A stretch of DNA of 64,000 bases from an uncultured Gammaproteobacteria bacterium. GTDB taxonomy: Bacteria; Pseudomonadota; Gammaproteobacteria; Arenicellales; Poriferihabitantaceae. The stretch is from the NCBI GenBank assembly GCA_947259885.1, contig CAMYNW010000020.1:1-64000 (forward strand). The letters run 5' to 3'. Positions 36,360-46,141 of this stretch are shown piece by piece (the stretch's first letter is position 1; every line of letters begins with the position of its first letter). The notes beneath the pieces were generated by a model. The model was not told where the DNA came from and did not search any database. It was given only the letters and a program-made list of their open reading frames with translations. The translations under genes were made by a program, and so were the position numbers.

Positions 36360-38036
36360 ATGTTTCGGGTCGTTGTAATAATAGTGCTCAGTGTTTGGAC
36401 CTTATCTTCTTACGCTGAAATCAGCGCCAGGCTCGAGCGCGAGGAAATTCGTATAAACGAAACGGTAAGGCTAGTGATCGAGAGTGATAGCGCTGGGGAA
36501 TCACAACCAGATCTATCTGTTCTGGAGCAACACTTTAATATCCTGGGACGCTCCAGCGGTCAGAATATTTCCATCGTTAACGGCGCGCAATCCGTCACCC
36601 GACGTTGGACCATCGAGCTCGAGCCTAAGTCGGCAGGGTCATTTGGTCTCGAACCCATTGTGGTCGGTGTAGAGCAATCTCGCCGTTTACGTTTAACTGT
36701 CTTGCCTGAGGCCACGTCGGCCAGCTCCGGCGCGGAAGTGTTTTTAGAGGTTGAAGCGGATGCGGATTCAATATATGTCCAACAACAGCTTCTGCTGACG
36801 GTAAAGCTGTTTCTGCGAACCCGACTACTGGACGGCTCTTTGTCCGATCCGGAACCCAACGGTGCCGTTGTCCGTCGGATTGGACAGGACGTCCGATATG
36901 AGACGCGCCGAGCAGATATAACCTACAGTGTTTTTGAGCGCCGTTATGCTGTTTTTCCGCAGCAAAGCGGCGTACTCGAAATTCCTGCTTTTCAGTTTCA
37001 AGGAATCGCGGAAGACACGGGGCAAAATAACCAGCAAATGTTCAATTCCTTGTTTAATCAGGGCAAGCGGATTCGCGCGAGCTCATCTGCGGTTCAGGTC
37101 ACCGTCAAACCGCCGGCCCCAATGCCATCTGGTGGCCCATGGTTGCCGGCAAAAAAAGTCCAAATTGAGCAAGTCGGACAACAATCGGATGAGTTTGAAG
37201 TAGGGCAACCGGTCACGTTAAAAATACAACTCCAGTCACTAGGACTCACAGCTGAGCAACTGCCCGAAATAATCATTCCAGAAACTCCTGGTCTGCGTTT
37301 CTATCCAGATCAGGGGGTACTGGAAACGCAAGATAATGGTGAGGATGTGATCGGCATTCAGCTTAAGAGCATTGCTGTCATCCCAAATCGATCCGGCGGA
37401 CTAACCTTACCGGAACTAATAGTCACATGGTGGAATACTGAAACCGACAGTGTTGAAACCGCAAGGCTGCCACAACGAAAGATTCTGGTTAAAGAGGCAG
37501 CCGCATCTGTCAGTTCAGGAAAAATGGAAGACGAGTCAACTGTCTCAGACTCTGCAGTTTCGTCAATACAAGCCGCATCGGGCGACAGGCCTGCACAATC
37601 TCGGATCTGGAAATGGCTGGCGCTGGGATCTTTGGGATTATGGCTGATTTCAGTCGCTATTATGTTCCTTATTAAGCTGCGGAAAAAGACTAGAAGAGAT
37701 TCCGGCCCTGTCCCGCCCACATCCAGTAACAGCGAATGGCGGCGGCGCCTTCAAGCTGCTTGTCGCGTCAATGATCCAGTCAACGCTCGAGCGGCACTAA
37801 TTGGATGGGGCCGCGACGCTTATGGATCCGCACTCACGCTGGAGCAGATAGCCACTCGAACAGAAAAACCGGAGCTGGCTCGAGAAATTCTAAATCTGGA
37901 CCTGGAGCTTTACTCCAGCCGCAACGGCGGTAGCGGATGGCAGGGAGAAGGACTGTGGAAGCTGTTTTCATCATTCCGTCCAGACAACAACACTGAATCA
38001 ATTGTGCGCAGTAACCTGCAGCCGCTGTATCCCTGA
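36360..38036 (+). CDS. batD: BatD-like exported protein
   Basis: The start at ATG 36360 gives 558 residues with a signal peptide (MFRVVVIIVLSVWTLSSYAEI). A GTG at 36351 would overlap the previous gene. The long periplasmic part has beta-sandwich-like repeats typical of BatD (SIYVQQQLLLTVKLFLRT, YSVFERRYAVFPQQSGVLEIP). One membrane helix (about residues 420-440) leads to a cytoplasmic tail. It closes the MoxR-Bat operon. The system supports aerotolerance or envelope integrity in other bacteria; its mechanism is not settled. Confidence 0.92.
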   Translation: MFRVVVIIVLSVWTLSSYAEISARLEREEIRINETVRLVIESDSAGESQPDLSVLEQHFNILGRSSGQNISIVNGAQSVTRRWTIELEPKSAGSFGLEPIVVGVEQSRRLRLTVLPEATSASSGAEVFLEVEADADSIYVQQQLLLTVKLFLRTRLLDGSLSDPEPNGAVVRRIGQDVRYETRRADITYSVFERRYAVFPQQSGVLEIPAFQFQGIAEDTGQNNQQMFNSLFNQGKRIRASSSAVQVTVKPPAPMPSGGPWLPAKKVQIEQVGQQSDEFEVGQPVTLKIQLQSLGLTAEQLPEIIIPETPGLRFYPDQGVLETQDNGEDVIGIQLKSIAVIPNRSGGLTLPELIVTWWNTETDSVETARLPQRKILVKEAAASVSSGKMEDESTVSDSAVSSIQAASGDRPAQSRIWKWLALGSLGLWLISVAIMFLIKLRKKTRRDSGPVPPTSSNSEWRRRLQAACRVNDPVNARAALIGWGRDAYGSALTLEQIATRTEKPELAREILNLDLELYSSRNGGSGWQGEGLWKLFSSFRPDNNTESIVRSNLQPLYP

Positions 38037-38052
38037 TATCTTTCCAAGATTA

Positions 38053-38080
38053 TTGTGTCTGCACAGCGATGTGTAATAAT
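38053..38080 (+). promoter_or_regulatory. Weak candidate promoter for the ferredoxin gene
   Basis: TTGTGT (38053-38058) and AATAAT (38075-38080) are 16 bases apart. The predicted start of transcription is about 30 bases before the ferredoxin ATG. This is a consensus match by eye only. Confidence 0.3.
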
Positions 38081-38118
38081 CCGCCCCTCTTTGCTGACCT
38101 CAAACCGTTTCAGTACCT

Positions 38119-38439
38119 ATGACAACCATTAACTACGTGCTGCACGATGGCAGCGTTCATTCTGTCGACGCCAATAATGGTGACAGCGTAATGATAGTCG
38201 CCGTGCGTCATGATTTTGAGGGTATTCTTGCAGAGTGCGGTGGGGCCTGCAGTTGTGCAACCTGTCACGTCCACGTCGCCCCCGAATGGATCGACAAACT
38301 ACCTGAAATGGATGATCTTGAACGCGAGATGCTCGATTTCGCCGAAGATGTCGATGACTTCAGCAGGCTTAGCTGTCAGATAAAAATCTCCGATGCGCTG
38401 GAAGGATTAGTGGTCAACGTACCAGAGAAGCAGTACTGA
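38119..38439 (+). CDS. [2Fe-2S] ferredoxin, adrenodoxin type
   Basis: The 106-residue protein has the CX5CX2C cluster-binding pattern (Cys40, Cys46, Cys49, plus an extra Cys44) and the fourth ligand Cys86 in RLSCQI. The fold and the terminal VPEKQY resemble ferredoxins that feed cytochrome P450s or other oxygenases. No P450 or ferredoxin reductase lies in the window. It stands between the Bat operon and the CoA operon and probably has its own promoter. The electron partner is unknown. Confidence 0.93.
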   Translation: MTTINYVLHDGSVHSVDANNGDSVMIVAVRHDFEGILAECGGACSCATCHVHVAPEWIDKLPEMDDLEREMLDFAEDVDDFSRLSCQIKISDALEGLVVNVPEKQY

Positions 38440-38572
38440 AGTATCCGCTGGAGACTCCGGATCAAAGCCCGGCATGACGAAGTTCGGGATCCGGCAAAAG
38501 TTCCAACAAGATTTTGTCTTTTTTTGCGATAAACTCGCGAGCTAAAACTACCCTAGATAAGACTGCCTGCAC

Positions 38573-40540
38573 GTGACTGAATACAACCAGAATGATATTG
38601 GCGAGGAACTGTGGCGTCCAAATACTAAAAAAATAGAAAATTCCAATATATCTAAATATATTAATAATTTAGATGACAAATATAATGTAGAAAATGACTA
38701 TGACTCACTGTATCAATGGAGTGTCGAGTCATCTGAAGAATTCTGGAGTGAAGTATGGAAGCAGTCTGAGGTCGTTCACAGCCGTAGTTGGGATACCGTG
38801 CTTGAAAACCCGAAAGCCATGCCGGGGGCCAAATGGTTTTCAGGCGCTCGTCTGAATTTCGCTGAAAACCTGCTGCGCTTTCGCGACCAGCACCCGGCGA
38901 TAGTGTTCGAAGGGGAGAATGGTACTCGCCGAAACTACACTTACGCCGAGGTATATCGCGAGGTTGTGCGTCATTACAATCTATTGCGTGGCCTCGGCGT
39001 GGGCCAAGGTGATCGTGTCGCCGCTTACATGTCGAATCTGCCACAGACTATTTTTGCGATGTTGGCGACAACCAGCCTAGGCGCAATCTGGTCATCATGC
39101 TCCCCGGATTTCGGGACCAAAGGTGTACTTGAACGCTTCTCACAGATTGAGCCAAAGGTCTTGTATGCCATTGACGCCTATCAATATAACGGGCGGGTAT
39201 ATAATGTCCTTGAGGGAGTGGCAACCGTAGCGGGTCAACTCGAAACTCTAGAAGCGGTTGTGGTCGTACCTTTTATTGAAACCTCCCCGGATATTTCTTC
39301 GATTCGTGGCGCAATGCTGTTGGACGAATCCGCTGATGCTGAAGGAGATCTCGAGTTCGCTCAACTTCCGTTCGACCACCCGCTATATATTCTCTACTCC
39401 TCGGGCACCACTGGTGCACCCAAATGTATTGTCCACGGAGCAGGCGGCACGTTGCTGCAACATTTAAAAGAACACCAGTTGCACTGCGATATAAAGAGGG
39501 ACGACAAATTATTCTACTTTACAACCTGTGGCTGGATGATGTGGAATTGGCTGGTAAGCGGGCTTGCCAGTGGTTGCACACTAGTGCTGTTTGATGGTTC
39601 GCCATTTTTCCCGCGACGCAGAAGTCTATGGGAGTTGGCAGGCCGTGTCGGGGTTACCGTATTTGGAACCAGTGCCCGTTATCTCGCGGCTTGCGCCAAG
39701 GCGTCGCTTAAACCAGGTGAAGAATACGACCTATCCGCAATGCGCGCTATTCTCTCCACCGGATCACCTCTGGCCCCAGAGAGCTTCGATTATGTATACC
39801 AGCATGTGAAACAGGATGTCATGCTATCTTCTATTTCCGGGGGGACTGACATCGTTTCTTGCTTCGTTCTTGGTTGTCCAGTGCGGCCAGTTAGGCGTGG
39901 CGAAATTCAGTGTCGCGGCCTAGGCATGGCGGTGGATGTGTATATCGATGGCAAACCGGTCAAGGAACAGAGGGGGGAACTGGTATGCACTAAACCGTTT
40001 CCATCCATGCCCATTGGGTTCTGGGGCGAACCCGATGACAGCCGTTATGTTGATGCCTACTTTTCGCGTTTTGCTGGAGTCTGGGCCCAGGGTGACTACG
40101 CGGAAATCACCGCTCATGACGGTATTGTCATCTACGGACGGTCCGACGCAGTGTTGAATCCGGGTGGAGTAAGAATTGGTACCGCGGAGATTTACCGTCA
40201 GGTCGAAAAGCTGGATGAGGTGCTGGAAAGTCTCTGTATTGGACAGATCTGGGCTAACGATGTTCGCATTGTATTGTTTGTCATGTTGCGTGATGGAATT
40301 ACTTTGGACGACGCTCTGCAGTCAAAAATAAAACAGGTGATTCGGCAAAACACCACATCGCGTCACGTTCCGCGGAAAATAATTGCAGTGCCAGACATCC
40401 CTCGAACACTGAGCGGCAAGATTGTAGAATTGGCTGTAAGAAATATCGTGCACGGGGATCCGGTCAAGAACACCGACGCCCTGGCAAATCCCGAAGCTCT
40501 TGAATATTACCGAGACCTTCCTGAACTTACTGAAAACTAA
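38573..40540 (+). CDS. Acetoacetyl-CoA synthetase
   Basis: The 655-residue protein begins at GTG 38573. It shows the ACAS N-terminal segment, the AMP-binding motif YSSGTTGAPKCIVHG, FTTCGWMMWNWLVSGL, and the acylation Lys in RTLSGKIVELAV. The pattern and length fit acetoacetyl-CoA synthetase, which activates acetoacetate with ATP and CoA in the cytoplasm. The thiolase gene follows by eight bases, so acetoacetate would be split to two acetyl-CoA. Codons 14-45 are strikingly AT-rich (rich in Asn, Lys, Ile) against the rest of the gene. Confidence 0.93.
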   Translation: MTEYNQNDIGEELWRPNTKKIENSNISKYINNLDDKYNVENDYDSLYQWSVESSEEFWSEVWKQSEVVHSRSWDTVLENPKAMPGAKWFSGARLNFAENLLRFRDQHPAIVFEGENGTRRNYTYAEVYREVVRHYNLLRGLGVGQGDRVAAYMSNLPQTIFAMLATTSLGAIWSSCSPDFGTKGVLERFSQIEPKVLYAIDAYQYNGRVYNVLEGVATVAGQLETLEAVVVVPFIETSPDISSIRGAMLLDESADAEGDLEFAQLPFDHPLYILYSSGTTGAPKCIVHGAGGTLLQHLKEHQLHCDIKRDDKLFYFTTCGWMMWNWLVSGLASGCTLVLFDGSPFFPRRRSLWELAGRVGVTVFGTSARYLAACAKASLKPGEEYDLSAMRAILSTGSPLAPESFDYVYQHVKQDVMLSSISGGTDIVSCFVLGCPVRPVRRGEIQCRGLGMAVDVYIDGKPVKEQRGELVCTKPFPSMPIGFWGEPDDSRYVDAYFSRFAGVWAQGDYAEITAHDGIVIYGRSDAVLNPGGVRIGTAEIYRQVEKLDEVLESLCIGQIWANDVRIVLFVMLRDGITLDDALQSKIKQVIRQNTTSRHVPRKIIAVPDIPRTLSGKIVELAVRNIVHGDPVKNTDALANPEALEYYRDLPELTEN

Positions 40541-40548
40541 CGGAGATA

Positions 40549-41736
40549 ATGATGAGTATCAATGATGTATATGTAGTGAGCGGTGTAAGGACCGCGGTGG
40601 GAGATTTTGGCGGCAGTCTAAAAGACCAGAGACCGGGAGATCTGGCTGCAACGGTGATACGCGAAGCAGTGAATCGAGCAGGTATTAGTGCAGAGTCAGT
40701 TGGCCATTGTGCGATAGGTAATGTTATCCACACCGAAGCGCAGGACATGTATATTTCCAGGGTTGCGGCACTCAATGGTGGACTTCACCATCACACTCCC
40801 GCGGTCACGGTAAATCGATTATGTGGCAGCGGTTTACAAGCAATCGTTACGGCAGCGCAACAGATTCAACTCGGGCTATGTGATACCGCGATTGGTGGCG
40901 GTGTGGAGTCCATGAGTCGTGCCAGCTATATCGCAACCGGCGCGCGATTTGGTAACCGCATGGGCGATGCCAGTATGATTGATATGATGCTGGCCGCGCT
41001 GAATTGCCCGATGGAACAATACCATATGGGTGTCACCGCGGAAAATATTGCCGAAAAGTGGGGCGTCACCCGTGAAGACCAGGACGCCCTCGCGGTGCAA
41101 AGTCATCAGCGCGCTCAAAATGCCATCGAAAGCGGTCACTTTAAAGATCAGATAGTGCCAATTGAGCTCAAATCCCGCAAAGGTACGACGATATTCGATC
41201 AGGATGAGCACGTTCGTTTCGACGTTTCGCTCGAGGACATGTCAAAACTGCGAACAGTATTCAAAAAAGACGGAACCGTTACCGCAGGAAACGCATCAGG
41301 CATTAATGATGGTGCTGCGGCAGTGGTGCTGATGGACGCAAAGACCTGTGAAGAAAAAGGCGTCAAACCTCGCGCACGACTGGTGAAGTATGCATATGCG
41401 GGAGTAGAGCCTAAGTACATGGGGATCGGCCCGGTTCCCGCTGTTCGCAATTTGCTTGAGAACACTGACGTGTCAGTTGGCGATGTGGATGTCTGGGAGG
41501 TGAACGAGGCGTTTGCCGCACAAGCTATTGCCGTTGCCCGTGATCTGGAGATTCCTGAGGACAAACTAAACCCCAACGGCAGCGGTATTGCTTTAGGTCA
41601 CCCTATTGGCGCAACCGGCGCAATTATCACCGAAAAGGCGATTTCAGAATTGGAGCGCAGCCAAGGCAAACTTGCAGTGGTCACCATGTGCATCGGTGGT
41701 GGACAGGGTATAGCTGCACTATTTGAGCGGATCTGA
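40549..41736 (+). CDS. Acetyl-CoA C-acyltransferase (thiolase)
   Basis: The 395-residue protein has the thiolase nucleophile Cys92 in [10 protein letters not shown], the EVNEAFAAQ and [17 protein letters not shown] motifs, and the second catalytic Cys in CIGGGQG. It belongs to the acetoacetyl/beta-ketoacyl-CoA thiolase group (AtoB/BktB-like). A GGAG ribosome site precedes two adjacent ATGs (40549 and 40552). With the synthetase upstream it can degrade acetoacetyl-CoA, or condense acetyl-CoA for polyhydroxybutyrate; no PHB synthase or reductase gene is nearby, so catabolism is more likely. Confidence 0.94.
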   Translation: MMSINDVYVVSGVRTAVGDFGGSLKDQRPGDLAATVIREAVNRAGISAESVGHCAIGNVIHTEAQDMYISRVAALNGGLHHHTPAVTVNRLCGSGLQAIVTAAQQIQLGLCDTAIGGGVESMSRASYIATGARFGNRMGDASMIDMMLAALNCPMEQYHMGVTAENIAEKWGVTREDQDALAVQSHQRAQNAIESGHFKDQIVPIELKSRKGTTIFDQDEHVRFDVSLEDMSKLRTVFKKDGTVTAGNASGINDGAAAVVLMDAKTCEEKGVKPRARLVKYAYAGVEPKYMGIGPVPAVRNLLENTDVSVGDVDVWEVNEAFAAQAIAVARDLEIPEDKLNPNGSGIALGHPIGATGAIITEKAISELERSQGKLAVVTMCIGGGQGIAALFERI

Positions 41737-41737
41737 G

Positions 41738-42970
41738 ATGTCAGCTCCTCTGGCCGGTTTGCGGGTCATTGATATGTCCCGCATCTTGGCTGGACCGTGG
41801 TGTACACAATTACTCGGTGATCTGGGCGCCGAAGTCATTAAAGTTGAGCGTCCGGAGCGAGGCGATGATACTCGACAGTGGGGGCCTCCCTGGCTCAGGG
41901 ACCAAAATGGAAATCCGACCGGGGAATCGTCCTACTATCTGTCGACGAATCGCAATAAAGCTTCGTTAGCACTGGATATTAAATCGGGAGCAGGGCGCAA
42001 TGTACTGCAAAAGCTGATTTCGAAAAGCGATGTACTGATTGAAAATTTCAAGGTCGGTGGACTGAAAAAGTTCGGGCTCGACTACGATTCACTTAAACTC
42101 GAGAACCCTGGCCTTATTTATGTGTCGATTACCGGCTTCGGTCAGACCGGGCCTATGGCAAACCAACCTGGTTATGACTATTTGATTCAAGGGCTTGGGG
42201 GCCTGATGAGTATTACCGGGCAACCTGATGGTGAGCCAGGAGCCGGTCCGCAGCGCGTTGGCGTTGCGATTTCAGATCTCACTACCGGCCTCTACGCTGC
42301 AGTAGGTATTCTCTCTGCACTGCATCACAGGCACCTGACTGGCCAGGGACAGTACATTGATCTGGCTTTGCTAGACACACAAGTGGGATGGCTGGCCAAT
42401 CAGGCCTCTAACTACCTGACAGGGGGCGTCTTGCCCAAGAGAACCGGCAAATGGCATCCGAATCTTGCCCCTTACCAGCCGTTCACAACCAGTGATGGCG
42501 ATATCATCATCGCGGTTGGAAATGACACTCAGTTCGCGGCCTTGTGTGAATTTATCGGCTTACCCGAATTGGCGGAGGATGAACGATTCCGAACCAATCC
42601 TAAACGCAATGTAAATCGAACAGCACTGGAGGTTCTGCTGCAACGCGAACTGGAAAAGCAGCCCGCGCACTACTGGCTGGAGCAACTACCCAAACAGGGC
42701 GTGCCCGCGTCGGCCATCAATAACATTGCGGAAGCGCTCGGTATGCCGCAAATCAAAGCCCGGGGAATGCAGATTGAGCTGGATCATCCGCTTTCAGGAA
42801 AAATATCTGGGATTGCAAATCCGCTCAATTTCTCGCAATCCAAGGTCGAATACCGTAACGCCGCCCCGCTCCATGGTGCCGATACCAGAACGGTGCTCGA
42901 ATCGATTTTAGGATTAGACCGGCAAGAGATCGAGCGGCTTGTGCAACAAGGAGCGGTTGGCACGTCCTGA
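41738..42970 (+). CDS. CoA-transferase family III (CaiB/BaiF)
   Basis: The 410-residue protein starts at ATG 41738, one base after the thiolase stop. Visible family features are LAGLRVIDMSRILAGPW, GAEVIKVERPERGDDTRQWGPP, the catalytic Asp in LALLDTQVGWL and the GYDYLIQGLGGLMSITG segment. Class III enzymes move CoA between carboxylic acids, often succinyl-CoA and a specific acid. The operon suggests an acid that ends as acetoacetyl-CoA or acetyl-CoA. The specific substrate is unknown. Confidence 0.92.
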   Translation: MSAPLAGLRVIDMSRILAGPWCTQLLGDLGAEVIKVERPERGDDTRQWGPPWLRDQNGNPTGESSYYLSTNRNKASLALDIKSGAGRNVLQKLISKSDVLIENFKVGGLKKFGLDYDSLKLENPGLIYVSITGFGQTGPMANQPGYDYLIQGLGGLMSITGQPDGEPGAGPQRVGVAISDLTTGLYAAVGILSALHHRHLTGQGQYIDLALLDTQVGWLANQASNYLTGGVLPKRTGKWHPNLAPYQPFTTSDGDIIIAVGNDTQFAALCEFIGLPELAEDERFRTNPKRNVNRTALEVLLQRELEKQPAHYWLEQLPKQGVPASAINNIAEALGMPQIKARGMQIELDHPLSGKISGIANPLNFSQSKVEYRNAAPLHGADTRTVLESILGLDRQEIERLVQQGAVGTS

Positions 42971-42977
42971 CCGCGAT

Positions 42978-42997
42978 CTCGAAAATCAGGTTTCGAG
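42978..42997. terminator. Stem-loop between convergent genes
   Basis: CTCGAAA and TTTCGAG form a seven-base stem with loop ATCAGG. It overlaps the stop region of the minus-strand aminotransferase, where the two operons meet. No T run follows on either strand, so it may help both transcripts end but is not a canonical terminator. Confidence 0.35.
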
Positions 42998-44311
42998 CAC
43001 AGGTTTGCGTTTGCTGATTACCTGTTCAAACGCGTTGCAGAAGCCCTGTAAATCTTGATCGGTAATACTCAACATCAACGCAATAAATCCACGGGGTGCG
43101 ATGTAATAGCCGGATTCCAGCAAATCAAAAAACACCAGCTGCTTTATCCTTGGATCACTCGATTTAAGATCAGCTGGGCAGTTAATCGACTCGGCTGTAG
43201 CGTGCAGATTCATTAGCGAACCAATGCCGGTAAATTGGAGGGAGACCTGCATCTTATTCGCGATTCGGTTTAATTCGTTACGCAGATCTTCACCGCGATG
43301 GTGCAGGGCATCTGCCAGTTCAGGTGTAAACACTCTACCCATCGCAGCGCAGCCAGCCGCCATGCTGAGACTGTTGTTATTGAAGGTGCCTGCGTGCGGG
43401 ATTCCGGGTTGGCTTTCCGGATTGAATATTTCCATGATGTCCGAGCGCCCTCCAAAGGCGCCAAATGACATACCGCCACCAATATACTTACCTAATGTAG
43501 TCATATCGGGCATGACATCGAATAATTTTTGAGCGCCACCGCCGGACAGACGCGAAGTCATGACTTCATCAAAAATCACAATTGCCTCACATCGATCTGC
43601 TTCGCTGCGTAACATCTCTAGAAATTCAACTTTGCCGGGAATACATCCGGCAGATCCCATCATCGGTTCAACTAAAATACAGGCAAGATCGTCCTGGTTG
43701 CTCCTAATCAACGCTCGCGTGGTTTCAATATCGTTGTAACTGCCTAGCAGATAATCGAATGGGGCATTGATCGGGATACCACCGTTACCAAAGTAGAGCA
43801 GTCCGCCATGATACCCTCCGTCAAATACCATCACCTTGCTTCGACCACTGACATAACGCGCGGTAGAGATAGCCATCAGATTTGCTTCAGTACCGGAATT
43901 GGTAAACCTTACCCGTTCAATAGAAGGAAAACGCTGACACACCAGATCGGCTAACCTTATTTCATGCAAATTGTGAGCGCTCAGATTAATCCCTTGATCT
44001 AATGCCTGATCGATTGCCTTTCTAATCTCAGGATGATTGTGACCAAACAATCCCGCGGTATACTCACCGAGAAGATTCAAGAATTCATGACCATCTGCAT
44101 CCGTAAGTTTGGAATTGCTGCCTTTTACAACGCGAAGCGGAAACGGATCATGATACAAAACGGTTCTTGTATTGCCGCCAGGCATAAATTTTTGGGCAGC
44201 ATTATGGGCATCACGGGAAGCCGGATGTGATTCGATGTACTTCTGCCTTGCCGCCGCCAGCGCATTGTCAATATCGTCCATAACAGAAGTTGTTTCTAAC
44301 GGCTTGTTCAT
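42986..44311 (-). CDS. Class III aminotransferase, GSA-aminomutase-like
   Basis: The 441-residue PLP enzyme has MPGGNTRTVLYHDPFP, LLGEYTAGLFGHNHPEI, RFTNSGTEANLMAI, IFDEVMTSRL and the Schiff-base Lys in TLGKYIGGGMSFGAFGG. It resembles glutamate-1-semialdehyde 2,1-aminomutase, but such look-alikes outside heme operons act as transaminases on other amines or beta-amino acids. The HDAC-like amidohydrolase gene lies 15 bases upstream in the same operon, so its product (a free amine or amino acid) may be this enzyme's substrate. Confidence 0.9.
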   Translation of the reverse strand: MNKPLETTSVMDDIDNALAAARQKYIESHPASRDAHNAAQKFMPGGNTRTVLYHDPFPLRVVKGSNSKLTDADGHEFLNLLGEYTAGLFGHNHPEIRKAIDQALDQGINLSAHNLHEIRLADLVCQRFPSIERVRFTNSGTEANLMAISTARYVSGRSKVMVFDGGYHGGLLYFGNGGIPINAPFDYLLGSYNDIETTRALIRSNQDDLACILVEPMMGSAGCIPGKVEFLEMLRSEADRCEAIVIFDEVMTSRLSGGGAQKLFDVMPDMTTLGKYIGGGMSFGAFGGRSDIMEIFNPESQPGIPHAGTFNNNSLSMAAGCAAMGRVFTPELADALHHRGEDLRNELNRIANKMQVSLQFTGIGSLMNLHATAESINCPADLKSSDPRIKQLVFFDLLESGYYIAPRGFIALMLSITDQDLQGFCNAFEQVISKRKPVLET

Positions 44312-44326
44312 ATTCGAGTCACCTAA

Positions 44327-45355
44327 TCAGCGATTCTCAAATCCGCTCAGAACATTGACTGTATTGAGCCCAATTTCCTCCACCGCATAACCGCCTTCCA
44401 TTACAAACAGAGTCGGTAAATTAAGTTTGGCAATCAAGACTCCATAGCGTTTAAAGTCATCACTGGTAAGTTTAAAGAACGAAATTGGATCATGCTCGAA
44501 AGTATCTACTCCCAGGGAAACGACCAGTGCATCAGGAGCATAGTTGGTAATCTTATTGCAGGCATGTTCAAGCGCCCTTGCCCAAACATCGTATCCGGTA
44601 TTCGGCCCAAGAGGATAATTGTAATTGAATCCTTCACCATTTCCCGCACCCAGTTCGTCGTTGTATCCAAGAAAGTGGGGGAAAGCTTCTTTTGGATCAC
44701 CATGCAGTGATAAAAACATCACGTCTTCGCGATCATAAAAAATAGATTGGGTACCGTTACCATGATGAAAATCCACATCCAGAATGGCAACCCGCCTGGC
44801 CCCTTGATCGATAAAGGCCTGAGCGCTGACCGCCGCGTTATTAATAAAGCAGTAACCGCCAAAAAGGTCGCCGGCAGCATGATGCCCCGGTGGTCTGCAT
44901 AGCGCAAAGGCAGCATCCTGACTTTGTTTAACCCGCGACTGGGCAGTTAATGCAACATTCGCACTGGCCCTGGCCGCGGGCCAGGTCCCTTCGCTGATTG
45001 ATGTCTCAATAGCCATGGCATAGTAGCCAAGCTTGCCCTCAATATGATTCGGGATTCGTTGCTGCATCCCGCGAGTAGGTATTACAGTAGGTATCGCCTC
45101 ACCCTTAAAACCTTCAGCTTGCCACTCGGCCCAGCAGCCTTGCAGGAACTCAATAAAACCAGGGTCGTGAATACGATAGATCGGATCGATACTGAAATCT
45201 TCCGGTGCAATGACTTCTCCGAGTCCGACTTCGTTTACTCTGTCGAGAACATACTGCACCCGCTCTGGACACTCAAAAGGGGGCACCAGCTGACCGCCAT
45301 ATAGCTCGGTTTTTGCGTTTCGAAGTTCGTGATCTGGGCTGTAGACTGTGAGCAT
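44327..45355 (-). CDS. Acetylpolyamine amidohydrolase / histone deacetylase family protein
   Basis: The 342-residue protein starts at ATG 45355 (MLTVYSPDHELRNAKTELYGG, typical of the bacterial group); a frame extension to 45400 is unlikely. Catalytic features are PPGHHA (paired His), AILDVDFHHGNGTQ (zinc Asp and His) and a final VVSLGVDTFEHDP. Bacterial members remove acetyl groups from polyamines or similar small amides. With the downstream aminotransferase it suggests a route that deacetylates, then transaminates, an N-acetylated amine. Confidence 0.9.
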   Translation of the reverse strand: MLTVYSPDHELRNAKTELYGGQLVPPFECPERVQYVLDRVNEVGLGEVIAPEDFSIDPIYRIHDPGFIEFLQGCWAEWQAEGFKGEAIPTVIPTRGMQQRIPNHIEGKLGYYAMAIETSISEGTWPAARASANVALTAQSRVKQSQDAAFALCRPPGHHAAGDLFGGYCFINNAAVSAQAFIDQGARRVAILDVDFHHGNGTQSIFYDREDVMFLSLHGDPKEAFPHFLGYNDELGAGNGEGFNYNYPLGPNTGYDVWARALEHACNKITNYAPDALVVSLGVDTFEHDPISFFKLTSDDFKRYGVLIAKLNLPTLFVMEGGYAVEEIGLNTVNVLSGFENR

Positions 45356-45547
45356 TAATGCCTCCGAGATATTGTCAATTATAAGCGTAACTTTGATCAT
45401 GCAGCTTTGTAGATTGCGCTATACCCAGCATCGTGATCTGACAGTATTTACGACTAACCATATATGTTGTTTGCACTAATGATTAATCGTGACATTTCAC
45501 TATTGGCGGTATCTCAACCGACCGCGATTTGAATAATTTAGACGAGA

Positions 45548-46105
45548 TCAAGAATGCAGAGCCTCCCATATTTCAGGCCGGTTGGTCTTGATTTCCGCCT
45601 CAGTGAGTCCTTCCAGAGAGTGCGGAAACTTAATCCACTGATCAGTTTCATGCAGATAATAATCTGGAGTGCGATCCACAAGCTTGCGGTCTGGTTTATA
45701 CCAGGGAACCGCAATACGGATATCTTCCGGTGCATTGAGTCGTGCCTTACGCCGAAGTTTATCAATGATCGCCTTCATGGTTAATCCGGTGTCATAGACG
45801 TCATCCACCAGTAACAGTTTGTCATCTGCGTTGATTCTTTCTACCAGATATCGCAGTCCATGGATGCGGACATTGTGTCCTCGTTGATCGACGCTGCGCG
45901 CGTAGGAAGAAGTACGTATCGCAATATGGTCAGTCTTGACTCCTGCCCAGGCCAGCAGCTCCTGTACGGCAATTCCAATCGGTGCACCACCACGCCATAT
46001 TGCGACAATGTAATCGGGTTGATATCCACTTTTCAGGACCATGGTGCCTAATCGAAATGCATCCTCAAGCAGATCGGGAGCCTCTAAGTAGAGTTTGTCA
46101 TTCAT
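45548..46105 (-). CDS. Phosphoribosyltransferase family protein, copy 1
   Basis: The 185-residue protein has the PRPP-binding motif LLLVDDVYDTGLTMKAI and an early GGAPIGIAVQELL loop. The end (DYYLHETDQWIKFPHSLEGLT) resembles hypoxanthine or xanthine phosphoribosyltransferase-like proteins. It would join a base to PRPP in the cytoplasm. It is head to head with a paralogue; only 36 bases separate the start codons. The base specificity cannot be read. Confidence 0.88.
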   Translation of the reverse strand: MNDKLYLEAPDLLEDAFRLGTMVLKSGYQPDYIVAIWRGGAPIGIAVQELLAWAGVKTDHIAIRTSSYARSVDQRGHNVRIHGLRYLVERINADDKLLLVDDVYDTGLTMKAIIDKLRRKARLNAPEDIRIAVPWYKPDRKLVDRTPDYYLHETDQWIKFPHSLEGLTEAEIKTNRPEIWEALHS

Positions 46106-46124
46106 CGGTTTTCCATATGAGTCA

Positions 46125-46133
46125 TGCTACAAT
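46125..46133 (+). promoter_or_regulatory. Extended -10 element before phosphoribosyltransferase copy 2
   Basis: TGCTACAAT matches the extended -10 consensus at eight of nine positions. Transcription would begin near 46140, two bases before the ATG at 46142, so the mRNA may be leaderless. The 16-base string TCATGCTACAATTTTA around it also occurs at 57472-57487. Confidence 0.5.
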
Positions 46134-46141
46134 TTTATAGT

